Positions 61,643 to 64,000 of a DNA stretch of 64,000 nt are shown here, piece after piece. Position 1 is the first letter of the stretch. Each line of letters begins with the position of its first letter. A program made the position numbers and the translations under genes. The notes below the pieces were generated by a model. That model ran no database searches. It was not told the DNA's origin and saw only the letters and a list, made by a program, of their open reading frames with translations. The stretch spans positions 1 to 64,000 of the forward strand of contig JAOAIU010000055.1 of assembly GCA_026414545.1 (NCBI GenBank), in the 5' to 3' direction. Source of the stretch: Candidatus Saccharicenans sp. (lineage in GTDB: Bacteria; Acidobacteriota; Aminicenantia; Aminicenantales; Saccharicenantaceae).

Positions 61643-62884
61643 TTAAAGATATTTTTTCCAATGAGCCTGACAGAATTCCAGCTCCAGAACCATGCCCCGG
61701 TGGATGATTGCGGCTGAAGCCCGCTCTTTCTCGCGGGCCCGGCTGTATCTTATTACTAGCAGACAGGCCTTGTGCACTGCACCCTGACAGGGAATATTTG
61801 ATTTTGCATTCATCGGCTCCTGCCTCTCCACACTCCTTATCCCTTCCTGAATCTGGCGAACCATCCGGGTCAGGGCCATTCCTTTTCTGTCCCCCTCCCC
61901 CTCCTGACCAGGTGGAATCAAAGACCCCTGGTCGGCCCGCCATTCGGAGAAATACTCACCGGCCACGGCAGCTCCGTCTTCCCGGTCTCGGTCACTTTTG
62001 GCTTCCCTGCCGGCCGAAAGAGGGCCTGCCTCCTTCAGCCTGACGCACGCCAGCGGCCCCTTAATCCCGGCAGTTGTTACCAGGATATCGGCCTCCCCGG
62101 CTATTCCCGCGATCTTCTCGTTCTCCCGTTCATTTCTACCAACCACTATCAGCCCGTCTGGTTCAAAAAACACCCGGCCAGTCTTTATTAATTCAATGTC
62201 TTCCGGCAGCAACCTCCCCCGCCATTTTATCAACTGCTTAGCCCGGGCCGCAAAACCCGGGTCGGTCAGCAAGCAACCGCCAGCCGGGGTGGGATAATCT
62301 TTTAGCCCGTACTTTTCCGCCAGTTCCAATTGCCTCTTCCTGGAACGACCGGAGATATCAAGAAGCCTTTCCCGGTCGACCAGTCCTTTTTCTTCCGGGA
62401 TGGTTGCGGGCAACAACCTGGCGGAAAGGGGCCGGAGCACCAACCCTCTGATTCCCGAAAGTTTCTCCACCAGGCCCAGGGCCTGGCGATTCTGCGATTT
62501 AGGTCTTTCCCCCACTACTTCCCCGGTAGCCACAAAATCGGCCTGGTATCTTTCAAGCAGCCCTCCGGCTATCCGGACCATCTGGCCGTGGCAATCGAGG
62601 CAGGGATTCAGCTGCCGGCCGTAGCCGTACCTGGGATTTTCAACGATTTCGATCTGTTCGCGGCTGATATCAACTAACACCAGAGGCCAGCCAAGTTCTT
62701 CTATCGCCCGGATCGCTTCTCCCGCCCCAAAAAACTGGCTGCGAAAAGTCAGGGCCACAATTTCAATCTCCTGCTCTTCCAGCACCTTCCCAGCCAGGAT
62801 GCTGTCCAGCCCGCCGGAAAATAGCAGCAGGGCCCTGGCTCTCTTCTTCTTTTCTCCTGGTTTTTTGACTTCGATTATTTTCAT
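61643..62884 (-). CDS. PP-loop ATPase, ThiI/MnmA-like tRNA thiolation-type enzyme with C-terminal extension
   Basis: A 413-residue protein. The PP-loop is ALLLFSGGLDSILAGKVL (SGGLDS at 23-28); LNPCLDCHGQM holds a Cys pair, and PTPAGGCLLTDPGFA a further Cys, as in ATP-dependent thiolating enzymes that use persulphide. FEPDGLIVVGRNERENEKIA and GIKGPLACVRLKEA near 245-290 resemble the NFACT-R/DUF814-like tail of archaeal and anaerobe homologues. Residues ~290-413 are low in known features and rich in charged residues, so the C-terminus could be an unusual extension, or contain an overlooked frameshift. Shine-Dalgarno AACAGG is poor. Likely modifies tRNA uridine. Confidence 0.7.
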   Translation of the reverse strand: MKIIEVKKPGEKKKRARALLLFSGGLDSILAGKVLEEQEIEIVALTFRSQFFGAGEAIRAIEELGWPLVLVDISREQIEIVENPRYGYGRQLNPCLDCHGQMVRIAGGLLERYQADFVATGEVVGERPKSQNRQALGLVEKLSGIRGLVLRPLSARLLPATIPEEKGLVDRERLLDISGRSRKRQLELAEKYGLKDYPTPAGGCLLTDPGFAARAKQLIKWRGRLLPEDIELIKTGRVFFEPDGLIVVGRNERENEKIAGIAGEADILVTTAGIKGPLACVRLKEAGPLSAGREAKSDRDREDGAAVAGEYFSEWRADQGSLIPPGQEGEGDRKGMALTRMVRQIQEGIRSVERQEPMNAKSNIPCQGAVHKACLLVIRYSRAREKERASAAIIHRGMVLELEFCQAHWKKYL

Positions 62885-63244
62885 CCTGTTTCTTTATGAC
62901 CATGACCAGGTGCTATCAATCTCCCGGATAACCCAGGCTTCGGCCATGCCCCTGCCCTCACCGCTCTAATCATAGCAGAAAGTCATGGGGCTAATAAGCC
63001 GAAGACGCGGATAATTCTCGAATGACAACTCATTTCGATTCTTCCAGAGAGCCACCCTTCTTATGGAAACGGGCTCAGCTCAGGCGGGAAACCGGTTTGG
63101 TCCCGACAGCCGGGCCTTCATTCTTCAGGCCGAGCTGCTGGAATCATCAGCTTTGGAGGCAGATTCAGTCGATTCATCTTCCCCTGGATGTGCCCCGGCC
63201 GCAGCTCCTGCCTGTTTATGTAAAAAAAGCTGAGGCCATCATCA
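62885..63244. other. Intergenic region, no gene seen
   Basis: A plus-strand frame near 63022-63270 has no ribosome binding site and no domain; no structure recognised. Confidence 0.35.
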
Positions 63245-64000
63245 TTATTTCATCGCGGCCATCTTCCTGACCCAGCTGCGCCTGGACAGCCACTGCACAA
63301 GGCTGAAAGTCCACGGGCAACGCATCAGGAAAGAAATAATTCTGTTCCGGCATCCGGGGATGACGATTACCTTGTTGCGGCCAAGGGCCCGCAGGGAAAT
63401 CCTGACCACCCGGTCGGCCCTCATCCATAGAAACCCTGGAATGGTCTCCTTGTTCATCCCGGCTACCTGGTGGAACTCGGTATGGGTCAATCCCGGACAT
63501 AGAGCCTGGACTTTAATCCCCTTGCCGTGCAGTTCATTCTGGAGGTTGACCGAAAACATGGCCAGGAAAGCCTTGGTTGAACTGTACATGGCTCCAGAAA
63601 ACGGGCTGAAGGCGGCTACCGAAGAAACGTTTATGACCGCACCCCGGCCCCTCCTGATCATGGCCGGCAGGGCAGCCCGGGTCAGTATAACCGGGGCCAG
63701 GACATGAACCCTGACCATCTGTTCGCTTTCCCCGTTTTCATCCTTATAAAATTTACTCTTGCCGCCAAAGCCGGCGTTGTTGATCAGCAGGTCCAGGTCT
63801 TCAGTCTGCCTGATTTTCTCGGCTAGGGCGCTTAGCTCATGGTCCCGGCTCAGGTCAGCAGGAAAAATCTCGACTGAAACTGGGTACTTCTGGCTCAGTC
63901 CCCGGGCCAGGTCCTCCAGCCGGTCCTTTCTTCTGGCTACCAGGATCAGGTCGACCCCGGCAGCTGCCAGCTGCCTGGCATATTCCTCGCCAAGTCCGGC
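63245..64000 (-). CDS. Short-chain dehydrogenase/reductase, partial (5' end beyond window)
   Basis: 252 codons of a classical SDR continue to the window edge with no start in sight. The visible part begins GLGEEYARQLAAAGVDLILV, just past the TGxxxGxG nucleotide site, and contains LARRKDRLEDLAR, LINNAGFGGK, the Ser in INVSSVAAFSPF and the catalytic Tyr-x3-Lys in AMYSSTKAFLAMF, then CPGLTHTEF. It reduces or oxidises an alcohol/carbonyl substrate with NAD(P)H. The C-terminal ~50 residues (IISFLMRCPWTFSLVQWLSR) are hydrophobic/amphipathic, like membrane-associated SDRs. An internal ATG at 63718 is not a real start, because the frame upstream keeps coding SDR motifs. Confidence 0.88.
   Translation of the reverse strand, partial: AGLGEEYARQLAAAGVDLILVARRKDRLEDLARGLSQKYPVSVEIFPADLSRDHELSALAEKIRQTEDLDLLINNAGFGGKSKFYKDENGESEQMVRVHVLAPVILTRAALPAMIRRGRGAVINVSSVAAFSPFSGAMYSSTKAFLAMFSVNLQNELHGKGIKVQALCPGLTHTEFHQVAGMNKETIPGFLWMRADRVVRISLRALGRNKVIVIPGCRNRIISFLMRCPWTFSLVQWLSRRSWVRKMAAMK

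Noticed and set aside
63245-63718. A short 157-residue SDR starting at an internal ATG
   Set aside because: The same frame upstream carries the SDR NAG motif and nucleotide-site flank, so the gene is larger and cut by the window end.

Overview
The window is about 64 kb of dense, moderately GC-rich bacterial chromosome with no phage, insertion sequence, CRISPR array, rRNA or convincing tRNA. Several products require an outer membrane (two predicted barrels, a periplasmic chaperone), so the cell is a diderm. An aldehyde:ferredoxin oxidoreductase, a hemerythrin/DUF438 sensor and mostly ion-coupled carriers fit an anaerobic or microaerobic, peptide- and sugar-using heterotroph. The overall flavour recalls Candidatus Aminicenantes or another Acidobacteriota-like lineage. 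That placement is inference from gene content; no database search was possible.

Layout. 1-10 kb: a sugar-type MFS carrier and ROK kinase, a secreted transglutaminase-like protein, a sodium:solute symporter, a PiT phosphate transporter with its DUF47 partner, and an APC amino-acid permease. 10-22.5 kb: an EF-G resembling the mitochondrial/spirochaete EF-G1 group followed by a P-loop ATPase, an M16 peptidase pair (one active, one inactive), a GltS glutamate carrier, an aconitase-family LeuCD pair with an isocitrate-lyase-family lyase, then a TipAS-like binder with an MFS exporter. 22.8-32.3 kb: an AOR, then the most striking locus: four small secreted beta-sandwich proteins, a PapD-like chaperone and a large outer-membrane barrel with Ca-loop B-type domains, next to a sigma54 activator whose receiver domain is degenerate. 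I find two canonical -24/-12 promoters and a repeated upstream element there. This looks like an unusual chaperone/usher-like surface fibre or secretion system.

32.5-37.5 kb: pyrE, a Maf-RlmD fusion, bacterioferritin, truD and ispD. 37.4-41.7 kb: a duplicated pair of cytidylyltransferase plus CDP-alcohol phosphotransferase genes, like di-myo-inositol-phosphate synthesis. 41.8-51.2 kb: two envelope proteins, a TPP riboswitch driving thiM-thiE-thiL, a PAS histidine kinase, and a PhoD-like protein whose metal-binding motifs all appear to be lost. 51.8-64 kb: a D-aminopeptidase, a GT2 glycosyltransferase, small redox and signalling proteins, a membrane-anchored RidA, an RRM protein, a secreted Memo-like protein, pyrB, a ThiI/MnmA-like PP-loop enzyme, and an SDR gene cut by the window end. 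The RRM gene's 5' leader can fold into two mutually exclusive structures, one burying both the Shine-Dalgarno and the AUG.

Start codons were chosen from visible Shine-Dalgarno sequences, and several differ from the longest possible reading frame. Functional calls rest on motifs recognised by eye, and family consensus sequences are recalled rather than looked up.
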